Origin: Hyphomicrobiales bacterium
GTDB taxonomy: Bacteria > Pseudomonadota > Alphaproteobacteria > Rhizobiales > Rhizobiaceae
Assembly: GCA_900468065.1 (NCBI GenBank)
Contig: UBTA01000064.1
Coordinates: forward strand, 1-42,408
Length of the DNA stretch: 42,408 nt
Reading direction: 5' to 3'
This document shows, one piece after another, positions 1-8,901 of the stretch. A program made the position numbers and the translations under genes. The notes beneath the pieces were generated by a model that was not told the DNA's origin, did not search any database, and worked only from the letters and a program-made list of their open reading frames with translations. How positions within the stretch are numbered: the stretch's first letter is position 1; every line of letters starts with the position of its first letter.

Positions 1-162
1 GCGGGCTCCTTCGGTGATCGCATGGGCGGTTTCGCGGGCTCGATGGCCAGCACCATGACCTCCTCACTGCCCCCGCCACCCAGCTCCTCATCCTCCGGCT
101 TCTCCACCGGCGGCGGCTTTTCGGGCGGCGGCGGAGGTGGCGGCGGCGGAGGCGGGTGGTAG
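1..162 (+). CDS. C-terminal end of a DUF2207/TPM-type membrane protein (5' end outside window)
   Basis: The first reading frame is open from base 1 to a TAG at 160-162 and gives 53 residues, the C-terminal tail of a longer protein. The tail has a short GDRMGGFAGSM segment, then a Pro/Ser stretch and a run of about ten glycines ending in tryptophan. A low-complexity Ser/Gly tail ending in a Gly-run plus W is typical of DUF2207 predicted membrane proteins and of TPM-domain proteins. The catalytic or membrane part is not in the window, so the family name is an inference from the tail alone. It is followed 30 nt downstream by the operator region of higBA, which is on the same strand. Confidence 0.6.
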   Translation, partial: AGSFGDRMGGFAGSMASTMTSSLPPPPSSSSSGFSTGGGFSGGGGGGGGGGGW

Positions 163-191
163 CTCTTTTATCTCCTCAAATTGTAATGACT

Positions 192-208
192 GTATCATGT
201 AATGATAC
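192..208. promoter_or_regulatory. Perfect 7-3-7 palindrome, probable HigA operator 1
   Basis: GTATCAT-GTA-ATGATAC is a perfect inverted repeat. An identical-arm copy lies 36 bp downstream (centre to centre), so both fall in similar orientation on the helix only if the spacing is near 3.4 turns. Both lie directly upstream of higB. HigA-type antitoxins usually autorepress through palindromes at this place; the assignment to HigA is inference from position. Confidence 0.7.
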
Positions 209-227
209 TTGACGGCGTGAGTGCAAT

Positions 228-244
228 GTATCATTGTATGATAC
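228..244. promoter_or_regulatory. Perfect 7-3-7 palindrome, probable HigA operator 2
   Basis: GTATCAT-TGT-ATGATAC repeats the arms of the palindrome at 192-208 with a different 3-nt spacer. It ends only 10 nt before the ATG chosen for higB, so a protein bound here would sit on the leader or start of the toxin message. Conservation of the arms but not the spacer is what a dimeric repressor site would show. Confidence 0.7.
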
Positions 245-254
245 GGATCTGGAG

Positions 255-542
255 ATGAGTGTGATCCGTTCTTTCAAAGGCAAACTGTCTCCGTCCGTGG
301 CAGACGGCAGCGTGAAAAAGGGTTTTCCGGTCGATCTCGTTCGCCGGGCGCAGCAATTGCTGGCTCTGTTGAACGCGGCGTCCGATGTGAAGGATTTGCG
401 CTCGCCGCCGGGCAATCGGCTGGAGAAGTTGTCGGGAGACCGGGAAGGCCAGTACTCGATCCGCATCAACCAGCAATGGCGCATCTGTTTCCGATGGGCG
501 AACGGCGGTGCCGATGACGTGGAAATCGTCGATTATCATTGA
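255..542 (+). CDS. higB: HigB-type toxin (RelE/ParE superfamily)
   Basis: A 95-residue protein of the HigB/RelE-fold family, whose known members are mRNA interferases that cleave transcripts at the ribosome. The sequence begins MSVIRSFKGK and carries the usual family pattern: a central LxxLNxAxxVxDLRxPPGNRLExL segment, then GQYSIRINxQWRICF and the C-terminal DDVEIVDYH with its terminal histidine. Length matches the family (about 90-100 residues). The frame can be extended to a TTG at 234, but that would place the start inside the second operator palindrome, so the ATG at 255 is preferred. The antitoxin gene follows 17 nt later on the same strand, the toxin-first order that defines higBA. The pair sits between the DUF2207-like gene and glyS. 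Confidence 0.85.
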   Translation: MSVIRSFKGKLSPSVADGSVKKGFPVDLVRRAQQLLALLNAASDVKDLRSPPGNRLEKLSGDREGQYSIRINQQWRICFRWANGGADDVEIVDYH

Positions 543-559
543 GAACAAGGACTGAGCAG

Positions 560-859
560 ATGAGTGATATCGGCCTGCCGGCCATCCATCCGGGTGAAAT
601 TCTGAAAGATCTCTATCTTGACCCGCTGGCGATGAGTGCCGGGACGCTTGCCAAGCAGTTGAATGTTCCAAGGACCCGCATCGAACGCATCGTCACTGGC
701 AAGACCGGTATGACCTCCGATACAGCGCTTCGTCTTGCCAAATTCTTCGACACCACGCCGGAACTCTGGATGAATCTGCAGGTGGGCTACGATCTGAAGA
801 TCGAGGCGGAACGCAAACGTGCCGAGATTGAACGCATCCCGGTTCGTGATGCCGCCTGA
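560..859 (+). CDS. higA: HigA-type antitoxin (XRE helix-turn-helix)
   Basis: A 99-residue DNA-binding antitoxin, expected to neutralise HigB by direct binding and to repress the higBA promoter. The N-terminal IHPGEILKDLYL motif and the helix-turn-helix segment LAKQLNVPRTRIERIVTGKTGMT are diagnostic of the HigA/VapI family, and the C-terminal part has the family's FFDTTPELWMNLQ. The frame is open from 539, but ATG 560 has an AAGGA ribosome binding site at 547-551 and gives the normal family length. It follows the toxin by 17 nt and is probably co-transcribed. The likely binding sites are the palindromes at 192-208 and 228-244. All expected parts are present, so the pair looks intact. Confidence 0.88.
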   Translation: MSDIGLPAIHPGEILKDLYLDPLAMSAGTLAKQLNVPRTRIERIVTGKTGMTSDTALRLAKFFDTTPELWMNLQVGYDLKIEAERKRAEIERIPVRDAA

Positions 860-953
860 GCACTGACTTTTCCGCCATTGAATGGATGACTTTTGCTGCC
901 GGGCTTGCTAAATCCCCCGCAGTCAATCGATCCCTTAGAAAAGCATCCATTCC

Positions 954-3068
954 ATGCCCGATCTTCTGCTTGAACTCCGCTCCGAGGAAATCCCGGCCCG
1001 TATGCAGCGCAAGGCTGCCGGTGATCTGAAGAAGCTGTTGACCGATGCGCTGGTCGAGGCGGGGCTGACCTATGAGGGCGCGCGGGAATACTGGACGCCG
1101 CGCCGGCTGACGCTCGATCTTCGCGGCCTCAACACCCGTTCCGCCGATGTGCGCGAAGACCGCAAGGGCCCGCGCACCGATGCCAACGAAAAGGCGATCG
1201 AAGGCTTTTTGCGGGGTGCCGGTCTCACCTCGATCGATCAGGCGCATGTCCATAGCGATCCGAAGAAGGGTGATTTCTACGTCGCCCATATCGTCAAGCC
1301 CGGCCGTCCGGCAGAAGAGATCATCGCCGAGGTGATGCCCGGCATCATCCGCAATTTCCCGTGGGGCAATCCGATGCGCTCGGGTGCCGCGTCGGCCAAG
1401 CCGGGCGCGCTGCGCTGGGTGCGGCCGCTGCAGTCGATCGTCTGCCTGTTCGGCCCGGAACACGAGGAAACTCACGTCATTCCGTTTACGGTCGGTGACA
1501 TCACAGCGTCGAACATCACCTACGGCCACCGGTTCCATGCACCGGAAGCCATCACCGTGCGCCGCTTTGCCGATTACATCGAGAAGCTGGAAAAGGCCAA
1601 GGTCATCCTCGATGCCGAGCGCCGCAAGCAGATCATCGCTGCCGACGCCGCCAATATCGCCTTTGCCAATGGCCTTGAACTGGTCGAGGACGAAGGCCTG
1701 CTCGAGGAAGTCTGCGGCCTCGTCGAATGGCCGCAGGTGCTGATGGGCTCGTTCGAGGAGGACTATCTGGCCATCCCGTCGGAAATCATCCGGCTGACCA
1801 TCAAGACCAACCAGAAGTGTTTCGTCACCCGCCGGCCGGGCGAGGAAACCTTGTCGAACAAGTTCATCCTCGTTGCCAATATCGAGGCGAAGGACGGCGG
1901 CAAGGAAATCGTCCACGGCAACGGCAAGGTCGTGCGCGCCCGTCTCTCCGATGCCAAGCATTTCTGGACCCGCGACCAGGGCAACCTGCCGGACCTCGAA
2001 ATGCTCGAAGCCTCTGCTGCAAAATTCGATCTCGACCTGAAAAAGCCGCTTGACCAGCGCATGGCCAAGCTCGACGCGCTGAACGTCACCTTCCATGCCA
2101 AGCTCGGCTCGCAGGGCGAACGCGTCCAGCGCATCCGCACGCTGGCCACTGAGTTGGCCAAAGTGACCGGCGCCGACCCGACACTCGTCGATCGCGCCGT
2201 GGTGCTTGCGAAAGCCGATCTGCGCACCGAAGCCGTCGGCGAGTTCCCCGAGCTTCAGGGTATCATGGGCCGCAAATATGCGAGTTTGCAGGGTGAAGAC
2301 GCCTCCGTTGCCGCCGCGATCGAAGATCACTGGAAGCCGCAAGGCCCGTCCGACCGTTTGCCCGCCGATGCCGTTGGCCTCACGGTCGCGCTCGCCGACA
2401 AGCTCGATACGCTGATCGGCTTCTGGGCCATTGATGAAAAGCCGACAGGCTCGAAGGATCCCTATGCTTTGAGGCGTGCGGCGCTGGGTGTCGTGCGGAT
2501 CTTGCTGGAGCGGAAGGTGCGTTTGCCGCTTTCCACTGTTGTGAAGGATAGCGACCTCCTGTCCTTCTTCCACGACCGCCTGAAGGTCTATCTCCGCGAT
2601 CTCGGCGCCCGCCACGACTTGATCGACGCCGTTCTGACACCGGATGCCGACGATCTACTGATGGTCGCCCGTCGCGTCGAGGCGCTGACGGCCTTCGTTA
2701 CCTCGGAAGAGGGCCTCAACCTGCTGGCCGGCACCAAACGCGCCACGCAGCTTCTGGCCGCCGAGGAAAAGAAGGGCACGCAGGTCGCAGCAACCGTCGA
2801 TCCGGCACTCCTGACGCTCGATGCGGAAAAGGCGCTCTTTGCCGCCGTGACGCAGGCCTCGACCGAGGCAAGCGCCGCCATCGCCGGCGAAGACTTCCGC
2901 TCGGCCATGGAAGCCCTGTCGAAGCTGCGCGGCCCGGTCGACCAGTTCTTCGCCGATGTCCTCGTCAACGACGAAGACCCGGCCATCCGCGCCAATCGCC
3001 TGGCTTTGCTCGGTCTCATCCGTGCAGCAACCGGAACGGTTGCGGATTTCTCGAAGATTTCGGGCTGA
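954..3068 (+). CDS. glyS: Glycine--tRNA ligase beta subunit
   Basis: The 704-residue beta chain of the heterotetrameric (alpha2beta2) glycyl-tRNA synthetase, which charges tRNA-Gly in the cytoplasm together with GlyQ. The N-terminus [18 protein letters not shown] is the family signature, followed by [12 protein letters not shown], the [12 protein letters not shown] region and the internal segment [28 protein letters not shown], then [35 protein letters not shown], all typical of bacterial GlyS. Length is within the usual 680-720. The alpha subunit gene glyQ is not in the window; in related genomes it normally lies a little upstream, so I infer it is just outside, with higBA inserted between. 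The ATG at 954 is the first in frame and begins exactly at the conserved N-terminus. Confidence 0.97.
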   Translation: MPDLLLELRSEEIPARMQRKAAGDLKKLLTDALVEAGLTYEGAREYWTPRRLTLDLRGLNTRSADVREDRKGPRTDANEKAIEGFLRGAGLTSIDQAHVHSDPKKGDFYVAHIVKPGRPAEEIIAEVMPGIIRNFPWGNPMRSGAASAKPGALRWVRPLQSIVCLFGPEHEETHVIPFTVGDITASNITYGHRFHAPEAITVRRFADYIEKLEKAKVILDAERRKQIIAADAANIAFANGLELVEDEGLLEEVCGLVEWPQVLMGSFEEDYLAIPSEIIRLTIKTNQKCFVTRRPGEETLSNKFILVANIEAKDGGKEIVHGNGKVVRARLSDAKHFWTRDQGNLPDLEMLEASAAKFDLDLKKPLDQRMAKLDALNVTFHAKLGSQGERVQRIRTLATELAKVTGADPTLVDRAVVLAKADLRTEAVGEFPELQGIMGRKYASLQGEDASVAAAIEDHWKPQGPSDRLPADAVGLTVALADKLDTLIGFWAIDEKPTGSKDPYALRRAALGVVRILLERKVRLPLSTVVKDSDLLSFFHDRLKVYLRDLGARHDLIDAVLTPDADDLLMVARRVEALTAFVTSEEGLNLLAGTKRATQLLAAEEKKGTQVAATVDPALLTLDAEKALFAAVTQASTEASAAIAGEDFRSAMEALSKLRGPVDQFFADVLVNDEDPAIRANRLALLGLIRAATGTVADFSKISG

Positions 3069-3075
3069 GAAGAGG

Positions 3076-3573
3076 GTGCCGGTGGGGGCAAAAATCCTCG
3101 TCAGCGCCTGTCTCATGGGTCATGCCGTCCGTTATGACGGGCAGGCCAAGCCGCTTGTGCATCCGGCACTCGATCGCTGGCGCGGAGAGGGGCGGCTGGT
3201 GATGATCTGTCCGGAAATGTCGGCCGGCATGCCGGTTCCGCGTCCGCCGGCGGAGATTGCCGAGGGAAAAGTAGGTGCCGACGTTCTGTCCGGCATTGCC
3301 CGCGTGCTGGAGAGCCAGGGCGGCGATGTGACGGATGGGTTCCTCCAGGCGGCCGAGAATGCGCTTGCGCTGGCACGCGAAACCGGCTGCTCGTACGCGT
3401 TGCTGATCGATGGGAGCCCGTCCTGCGGCTCCGGCTTCATTTATGACGGCAGTTTCACCGGCCTCCGTCTGCCCGGTGAAGGCGTCACCGCAGCTCTGCT
3501 GCGGACAAACGGCATCCGCGTCTTTTCCGACAAGGAGATCGACGCGCTGGTAGCGCTGATCGACGCGCACTGA
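3076..3573 (+). CDS. DUF523 family protein
   Basis: A protein of about 165 residues with all the landmarks of DUF523: ILVSACLMGHAVRYDG at the N-terminus, the MICPEMSAGMPVPRPPAEI block, and ALLIDGSPSCGSGFIYDGSFTG near residue 115. The conserved cysteines in CLMG, CPE and SCG suggest metal or Fe-S binding, but no function is established that I know of. The frame extends upstream into the end of glyS; GTG 3076 (or GTG 3082), just after the glyS stop at 3068 and behind AGAAGAG, gives the normal family length, so a non-ATG start is likely. It probably shares a transcript with glyS and converges with the minus-strand gene ending at 3592. Confidence 0.85.
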   Translation: MPVGAKILVSACLMGHAVRYDGQAKPLVHPALDRWRGEGRLVMICPEMSAGMPVPRPPAEIAEGKVGADVLSGIARVLESQGGDVTDGFLQAAENALALARETGCSYALLIDGSPSCGSGFIYDGSFTGLRLPGEGVTAALLRTNGIRVFSDKEIDALVALIDAH

Positions 3574-3591
3574 TGACCGAGTTGCAGCGTC

Positions 3592-4269
3592 TCAGGCCGT
3601 ACCGTCGTAGTCCACGGCCAGAACGGTGATGACGAGAAAGCCGGCCCAGGCGATCACGAAAGCCATAAGCGAGATGGCGGCGGACGGGATAATCGCTCTG
3701 CCGAGCTGTCTCCTGAAGAAAAAGAAATTCGAACCGAGCAGCCACAGCTGGGCCAGGATGAATATCCCGAGATAGACGGGATTTTCGGTGTGCTGGAACA
3801 GAACGAAGGTCGAGGATGTCGCGAGCGTGAACGGCGCGCAGATGTAGCATTGCTGGTTGAAGGGGATCTGCAGCGATTTCCGGGTCACTTGGCCGGGGGT
3901 GGCAAGATCGTAGATCAGCGCAGCGACGATCGGGAAGATCGAGTAGATCAGCATCCGGAAGAACAGCAGGTTGACCCAGGATGCGGAAATGTATTGCCCG
4001 GCCTGGGTGCTGTTCATCGCAGCGAGCTCTTCCTTATGGACCGGTGCGATATAGGCGGCGATCACGATCGACAGGAACAGGAAGATGGCCGGTTTCATTC
4101 CGCTTTCGAAGGAGACCGCCTCATCCCGTACCGTCTCATGCCGGGCATATTCCATCATCGCGTTGGGCTGGAAGATCACCCGAAACAGCGTGTAGGGATA
4201 GAAGATCAGCCACATCAACAGCTCGAAGATGAACTTCTCGATGGATTTGGCGATATTGAAGACGTCCAT
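3592..4269 (-). CDS. Multi-pass membrane protein of unknown function (possibly Yip1-like)
   Basis: A 225-residue hydrophobic protein. After a short amphipathic start (MDVFNIAKSIEKFIFELLMW) there are about five or six membrane segments: roughly residues 15-35, 60-80, 105-130, 140-158, 162-182 and 195-218. A FNQQCYICAPF motif lies near the third segment. The general look recalls Yip1-type or permease-like domains, but I cannot place it firmly and give no function. ATG 4269 is preferred to the longer frame (to 4386) because AGGGA lies about 6 nt before it and the extra upstream residues are Cys/Ala/Arg-rich, unlike a coding start. It is separated from the upstream minus-strand gene by a strong terminator at 4391-4427, so it must have its own promoter. 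Confidence 0.7.
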   Translation of the reverse strand: MDVFNIAKSIEKFIFELLMWLIFYPYTLFRVIFQPNAMMEYARHETVRDEAVSFESGMKPAIFLFLSIVIAAYIAPVHKEELAAMNSTQAGQYISASWVNLLFFRMLIYSIFPIVAALIYDLATPGQVTRKSLQIPFNQQCYICAPFTLATSSTFVLFQHTENPVYLGIFILAQLWLLGSNFFFFRRQLGRAIIPSAAISLMAFVIAWAGFLVITVLAVDYDGTA

Positions 4270-4390
4270 GATATCCCTGATCGTCGCTCGCCGGGCTGCC
4301 GGGTGTCTCTTGCTGGTTGTGCGGCCAAATTTGATGATGTTGCTGGCGCAGCTGTCAAGGGCCGCCGCCGGGCAGCCACAGGACACCGCA

Positions 4391-4427
4391 CAAAAAATTG
4401 CGCCCCTGCTTCTCTCAGGGGCGCAAT
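4391..4427 (-). terminator. Rho-independent terminator behind the HPE1-like gene
   Basis: A perfect 12-bp stem (ATTGCGCCCCTG at 4397-4408 paired with CAGGGGCGCAAT at 4416-4427, loop of 7). On the minus strand it is followed by six T residues (the A-run at 4392-4397). It lies about 75 nt beyond the stop of the minus-strand gene at 4502 and before the start of the next one at 4269. Confidence 0.9.
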
Positions 4428-4501
4428 CTTTCGCCTGGAGGGCGAATACCCGATCAGCCTTCTATCTGCGGCTGGTTAGGGCAGGGACAGGAAGTTCAGT
4501 G

Positions 4502-5029
4502 TCAATTTAGCCGAAGTTGGAAATTTTGAAGATCAACTTCTTGTGACTGGCTGTCTTTCGGCGTGAATGCGGCGGTATCGGCCATTGATGCAGTGTTCAC
4601 CGCGGCTGTTTTTACAGCGTTATCGATGATGTTCAGGGTCGCTGTCGCCTGTGCTTCGACCGGCAACGCATCGCCTGTTGTCGCCGTTGCCAGATGCTGT
4701 GCGGCCGGCATCTTGGCTTGGGCCTGCTTGATGTCGGCCTCCGACGCCTTGCTGACGAAGACGACCGGCGAGCCGCCAAGCCAGGCTTCGGTGCGAACCA
4801 GTTTCATCTCGCCGTTGATTGTCTTCAGCTCAACCCGTTCCGTCCCCGGTGCGACGTCCGGCACGATATAGCCGGTTTTCTTCTTGACGACCAATGGCGG
4901 GCACTGGCCACAGGAAAGCTGCGAGATGCTGCTGTTGACATTCTGGCCCGCGATTACGTTTTCGATCGATGTGGCGCCGGCGGAGCCAGCCGCGGCCAGG
5001 CTTGCAAGTGTAAACAAAAGGGCGCGCAT
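4502..5029 (-). CDS. Secreted HPE1-like domain protein
   Basis: A 175-residue exported protein. Residues 1-19 (MRALLFTLASLAAAGSAGA) form a clear Sec signal peptide. The mature part begins TSIENVIAG and has a CGQCPP motif (Cys 40 and 43), followed by a segment with VPDVAPGTERVELKTINGE, then the highly recognisable RTEAWLGGSPVVFVSKAS. I recognise this as the rhizobial family annotated as plant virulence effector HPE1-like; the name reflects similarity only and does not prove a role in plants. The C-terminal third is Ala/Thr-rich and poorly ordered. ATG 5029 is chosen over ATG 5035 because GGAG lies 8 nt before 5029 and almost touches 5035. It has its own terminator at 4391-4427; purD is the next gene upstream on the same strand. 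Confidence 0.75.
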   Translation of the reverse strand: MRALLFTLASLAAAGSAGATSIENVIAGQNVNSSISQLSCGQCPPLVVKKKTGYIVPDVAPGTERVELKTINGEMKLVRTEAWLGGSPVVFVSKASEADIKQAQAKMPAAQHLATATTGDALPVEAQATATLNIIDNAVKTAAVNTASMADTAAFTPKDSQSQEVDLQNFQLRLN

Positions 5030-5139
5030 CGGCATTCTCCTCTGAAATCGTCAGATGAAAATAGCCGTTCTCCGTTACGTTCCCGTCAGGAGAATTGGTA
5101 AAAATTGAATGAGTTTTCCAATTGGCCTGCCGTTGCCGG

Positions 5140-6411
5140 TCAGGCCTTTTCGCGCTCGACCGCCTGCCAGCCGATATCGCGGCGGCAAAAGCCATTGTCC
5201 CATTCCACCCTGTCAAGCGCCGCATAGGCGGTGTCCTTGGCCGCGCTGACGGTGCTGCCCATCGCGGTGACGTTGAGCACGCGGCCGCCGGTGGCAACCA
5301 GCTGCCCATTCTTCAGCGCTGTTCCGGCATGAAACACCTTGGCCTCGGTGGTTGACTCTGGAAGGCTGGCGATAGGCGTGTTCTTTTCGTAAGTACCCGG
5401 ATAGCCCTTGGACGCCATCACTACTGTGAGCGCGGCATCGTCGCGCCATTCGGCGGTAACGGAGGCGAGCGTGCCGGTGGCCGCGGCATAGAGCAGCGGC
5501 AGGAGATCGCTTTTCAGCCGCATCATCAGCACCTGGCATTCCGGATCACCGAAGCGGACATTGTATTCGATCAGTTCCGGGCCCTTGGCGGTGATCATCA
5601 GGCCGGCAAACAGCACACCGGTGAAAGGGTGGCCGCTATCGGCCATGCCTGATATTGTCGGCTCGATGATCTCGCGCATGGTGCGCGCGACCATCTCAGG
5701 CGTCATCACCGGGGCAGGCGAATAGGCGCCCATGCCGCCGGTGTTAGGTCCCGTGTCGCCATCGCCGACGCGCTTGTGATCCTGCGCCGAGGCCAGAGCC
5801 AGAGCGGTTTTGCCATCGCAGAGGCAGAAGAAGCTCGCCTCCTCGCCATCGAGATAGGCTTCGACTACGACCTCGGCACCGGCGGCGCCGAAGACCCCGG
5901 AAAAGCAGCTATCAACCGCGCCGAGCGCTTCATCGAGCGACATGGCAACCGTGACGCCCTTGCCGGCGGCAAGTCCGTCGGCCTTGATGACGATCGGCGC
6001 ACCCTGCGCCCGGATATAGGCCTTGGCCGGCTCGGCAGATGTGAAGCGCTGGTAGGCCCCGGTCGGGATGTTGTATTTGGCGCAGATATCCTTGGTGAAA
6101 CCCTTGGAGCCTTCAAGCTGGGCGGCGGCCGCAGACGGTCCGAAAACCGCGATGCCGGCGTTGCGCAATGTGTCGGCCAGACCTGCGACCAGCGGTGCTT
6201 CCGGCCCGACTACGACGAAATCGATCGCTTGCCCGCGGCAGAAGGCAAGAACGGCATCATTATCAGCCGTATCGATATCGGCGATGATTGCCTCTTCGGC
6301 GATGCCGGGATTGCCGGGGGCGGCATAAAGCGCCGTCAGGCGTGGCGATTGCGCCAGCTTCCATGCCAGCGCATGTTCGCGCCCGCCCGACCCGATCAAC
6401 AGAACTTTCAT
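5140..6411 (-). CDS. purD: Phosphoribosylamine--glycine ligase
   Basis: A 423-residue GAR synthetase, which joins 5-phosphoribosylamine and glycine with ATP in the second step of purine synthesis. The N-terminal [22 protein letters not shown] is the family signature (residues 2-23). The ATP-grasp part shows [36 protein letters not shown] and the [23 protein letters not shown] block, then [15 protein letters not shown] with the metal ligands. Length is normal. It stands alone here, away from other pur genes, as is common in rhizobia. A short GC hairpin (5124-5129 with 5141-5146) overlaps the stop codon but has no T-run on the gene's strand, so I do not call it a terminator. Confidence 0.97.
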   Translation of the reverse strand: MKVLLIGSGGREHALAWKLAQSPRLTALYAAPGNPGIAEEAIIADIDTADNDAVLAFCRGQAIDFVVVGPEAPLVAGLADTLRNAGIAVFGPSAAAAQLEGSKGFTKDICAKYNIPTGAYQRFTSAEPAKAYIRAQGAPIVIKADGLAAGKGVTVAMSLDEALGAVDSCFSGVFGAAGAEVVVEAYLDGEEASFFCLCDGKTALALASAQDHKRVGDGDTGPNTGGMGAYSPAPVMTPEMVARTMREIIEPTISGMADSGHPFTGVLFAGLMITAKGPELIEYNVRFGDPECQVLMMRLKSDLLPLLYAAATGTLASVTAEWRDDAALTVVMASKGYPGTYEKNTPIASLPESTTEAKVFHAGTALKNGQLVATGGRVLNVTAMGSTVSAAKDTAYAALDRVEWDNGFCRRDIGWQAVEREKA

Positions 6412-6507
6412 CGCCTACTCCCGCAATCCGCAGTGTTGAGGTGCGGTTAAGGCGAGGGCGGTTCAAGGTCAAGGCAGAATCGGCACAGGGCCGACGATAC
6501 CGGCGTT

Positions 6508-8901
6508 TCAGGATAGATTTGACACTCCGGAATGGCGGGCAAGATTGTTGAAGGACATACGATCGTCTGCGAGATTGGCAATTTTTGCCGTCTGTTTCAA
6601 CGCCCAGATGCCCAACTCGGGAAGCATCAGTGGCTTGCTGATGAGGTAACCCTGAAAATGGTTGCAGCCGGCCGCACTCAGCATCGCAAGCTTCTCGTGG
6701 GTATCGACGCCTTCGCCGACCACCGACATGTTTTGCGCATGGCAAAGCGCGATCATCGCCTTCAACGCCGACAGCGATGCCTCGTTGGCGAGGTTTTGCA
6801 CCATGGCCCGGTCGAGCTTGATGGTGTCGGCTGTATATTCGATGATCTGCTGCACGGAGGTATAACCCGCGCCGAAATCGTCGATGGAGATGCGGAAACC
6901 GCGTTCACGCAGGGTCTCGATGTTCCGGCGCAACTGGTCGCCAAGCTTGACGGCATAGGTTTCCGTCAGTTCGATCTCGATGGTGCGTGGATCGAGCCCG
7001 TGCCGTGCCACGCAGTCGGAGAAATAATCGCTGATCGATTTGGAGTGTAGCTCCGCCGACGAGATGTTGATCGCAAGGATGGTTTCCGGCCCGAACAGCT
7101 GCTTCAGCCGGTGGTGTTCCGACATCGCCCGGTTGATCACCCACCAGTCGATTTTGGTAAACAGGCCGGTGCTTTCGGCGATCGGTACGAATTCGTCGGG
7201 TGTGACATTGCCAAGCGTTGGCGACAACCAGCGCAACAGGGCCTCGCAACCGATCACCTTGCCACCAGTATCGACGATCGGCATGTAGACGAGGTGAAAT
7301 TGCTCGTCGGGATCGACCAGCCGCAGTTCCTCTTGAATATGGCGGATGCGGTCGCGCTTGTCCTGCAGCGCCCGCGAAAAGCGCGAGGAGCGGCTCTTGC
7401 CGTTGGTCTTTGCCTGGTACATTGCCGCATCGGCATTGGAGATCAGTTCGGCAAGGTTGGTGGCATCCGTCGGGCAGATGGCCACGCCGATGCTGGCGGT
7501 GACCGGGTAGTATTTGCCGCGCACTTCGAAACCGTTGGAAAACAGCGCAAGGATCGCGGCGCACATTTCCCGGATTGTGCCGTCATGCGGCGTCGATTGC
7601 ACCAGAACCGCAAACTCGTCGCCGGACAGACGGGCAAAGACCACCGGCTCCATCTGCCGTCGGGCAACGATGACGCTGATTGCAGCCTCGATCCGCAGCG
7701 CCAGCGTCTTCAACAGGTCGTCGCCGACCTCGTGGCCATATTTGTCGTTGACGAACTTGAAGTGGTCGATGTCGATGAACAGAAGGCTGCAATGGCCACC
7801 CTGCGCTGTGACCGTGTCGATAATATCGGCGGCGAGCATGTTGAAATGGGCTCGGTTGCTGATGCCGGTCAGCGTATCGGTCCAGGACGTCTGCTGCACC
7901 AGCTTCAACGCGCGCTGCGATTGATCGTGCAATTGCTTGATATTGCCGGTCAGCCGGCCGATTTCTCCCTCGGCACCGGTTTGCTTGATGTCTTCGTTCT
8001 CACCGCTCATCACCGCCGTCACTTGGCGGTCGAGAGCCGAAATCGGGTTGGTGATGAACCGGCGGATCAGCGCGATCATCAGGCCGACGGAGACAAAGCT
8101 CATCACCAGCGCACCAAAAATCAGGAGCAGTTTCAACTGCCCCATATTGCCGGACCCGTGGGACGGCGGGACTGTCAGCGTTACAAACAACGAGGGCGCC
8201 ATTCGAACGGATGCGGAAAGATTGCTTGGCGGCAGCGGTTGCGGCGCGGTCTCGAAAGTGATCTCGGTTTCATATTCATGCTGCAGGGTGCGCTGCATGT
8301 TCAGGAACTGCGTCGGCTCGATCGCGACCTGCACCAGAAGCGCATCGGCTTTGGCGCTCGGCAGCGGGCGGCTGAAGGTGACGGGATCGATGAATTCCGA
8401 GTAGACGATCAGCGGACGTGCGTCGTCGTCGTGCAGAAAGCTCCAGTCCCGCAACTGGCTGCCACCGGCAAGCCGGCTTGCCAGCGCAAATTGCGGCGCA
8501 CCGATCTCAGCGAACGGATCATCGCTGTTTTCGAAATAGTATCCCGGTGTCAGGTCGGGATTGAGAATGGCGAAGGAGATGAATTTCTTCGGGTCGTCAG
8601 ACAGCGAGCGCACACTCTGCTGCAGCCGCAGGCCAAGCGCGTTGTTGCGGTAGGCCTCATCCGGTTCCGACACGAACAGGCGAACAGCGTTGCCTTCCAG
8701 GATCGAGTAGAGAAAGCTTCTGCTCTGGCTGACCTCGTTGCGAAACAACGCGGCCATATGGTCGAGCTGTTGCGAAAGCCGTGCCCGCTCCAGAGCCAGA
8801 ACGGAATGCCCCTGTATGACATAGACCGAAAGGGCGGCCAGCAGGTAGCCTGCCAGGACGACCGGAAAGATCAGGAAGAACGCGCGTTTGCCAAGTGTCA
8901 C
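6508..8901 (-). CDS. Membrane GGDEF-EAL c-di-GMP enzyme, MbaA-like
   Basis: A 797-residue inner-membrane protein predicted to make and/or degrade cyclic di-GMP. Order of parts: membrane segment 7-29, periplasmic domain of about 220 residues, membrane segment 257-280, HAMP to about 335, GGDEF domain 340-505 with DIDHFKFVND (377-386) and SGDEF (426-430), and EAL domain 530-770 with EALLRW (553), NIS (612), ELTET (645), DDFGAG (674), KLD (695) and GEGVDT (729). The EAL metal and catalytic residues look complete; SGDEF is a functional variant in some cyclases. It starts at GTG 8901, and the stop of the upstream binding-protein gene overlaps it by 4 nt (GTGA), so the two are translationally coupled. 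Size, topology and partner match MbaA of Vibrio cholerae, whose activity is set by the NspS polyamine-binding protein. Which activity dominates cannot be told from sequence. Confidence 0.88.
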   Translation of the reverse strand: MTLGKRAFFLIFPVVLAGYLLAALSVYVIQGHSVLALERARLSQQLDHMAALFRNEVSQSRSFLYSILEGNAVRLFVSEPDEAYRNNALGLRLQQSVRSLSDDPKKFISFAILNPDLTPGYYFENSDDPFAEIGAPQFALASRLAGGSQLRDWSFLHDDDARPLIVYSEFIDPVTFSRPLPSAKADALLVQVAIEPTQFLNMQRTLQHEYETEITFETAPQPLPPSNLSASVRMAPSLFVTLTVPPSHGSGNMGQLKLLLIFGALVMSFVSVGLMIALIRRFITNPISALDRQVTAVMSGENEDIKQTGAEGEIGRLTGNIKQLHDQSQRALKLVQQTSWTDTLTGISNRAHFNMLAADIIDTVTAQGGHCSLLFIDIDHFKFVNDKYGHEVGDDLLKTLALRIEAAISVIVARRQMEPVVFARLSGDEFAVLVQSTPHDGTIREMCAAILALFSNGFEVRGKYYPVTASIGVAICPTDATNLAELISNADAAMYQAKTNGKSRSSRFSRALQDKRDRIRHIQEELRLVDPDEQFHLVYMPIVDTGGKVIGCEALLRWLSPTLGNVTPDEFVPIAESTGLFTKIDWWVINRAMSEHHRLKQLFGPETILAINISSAELHSKSISDYFSDCVARHGLDPRTIEIELTETYAVKLGDQLRRNIETLRERGFRISIDDFGAGYTSVQQIIEYTADTIKLDRAMVQNLANEASLSALKAMIALCHAQNMSVVGEGVDTHEKLAMLSAAGCNHFQGYLISKPLMLPELGIWALKQTAKIANLADDRMSFNNLARHSGVSNLS

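Noticed and set aside
693..2615. 640-codon open frame antisense to glyS
   Set aside because: It mirrors the codon pattern of glyS in a high-G+C gene and has no ribosome binding site or recognisable domain.
5124..5146. Hairpin overlapping the purD stop
   Set aside because: The stem is only 6 bp and on the gene's strand it is followed by AATTGG, not a T-run.
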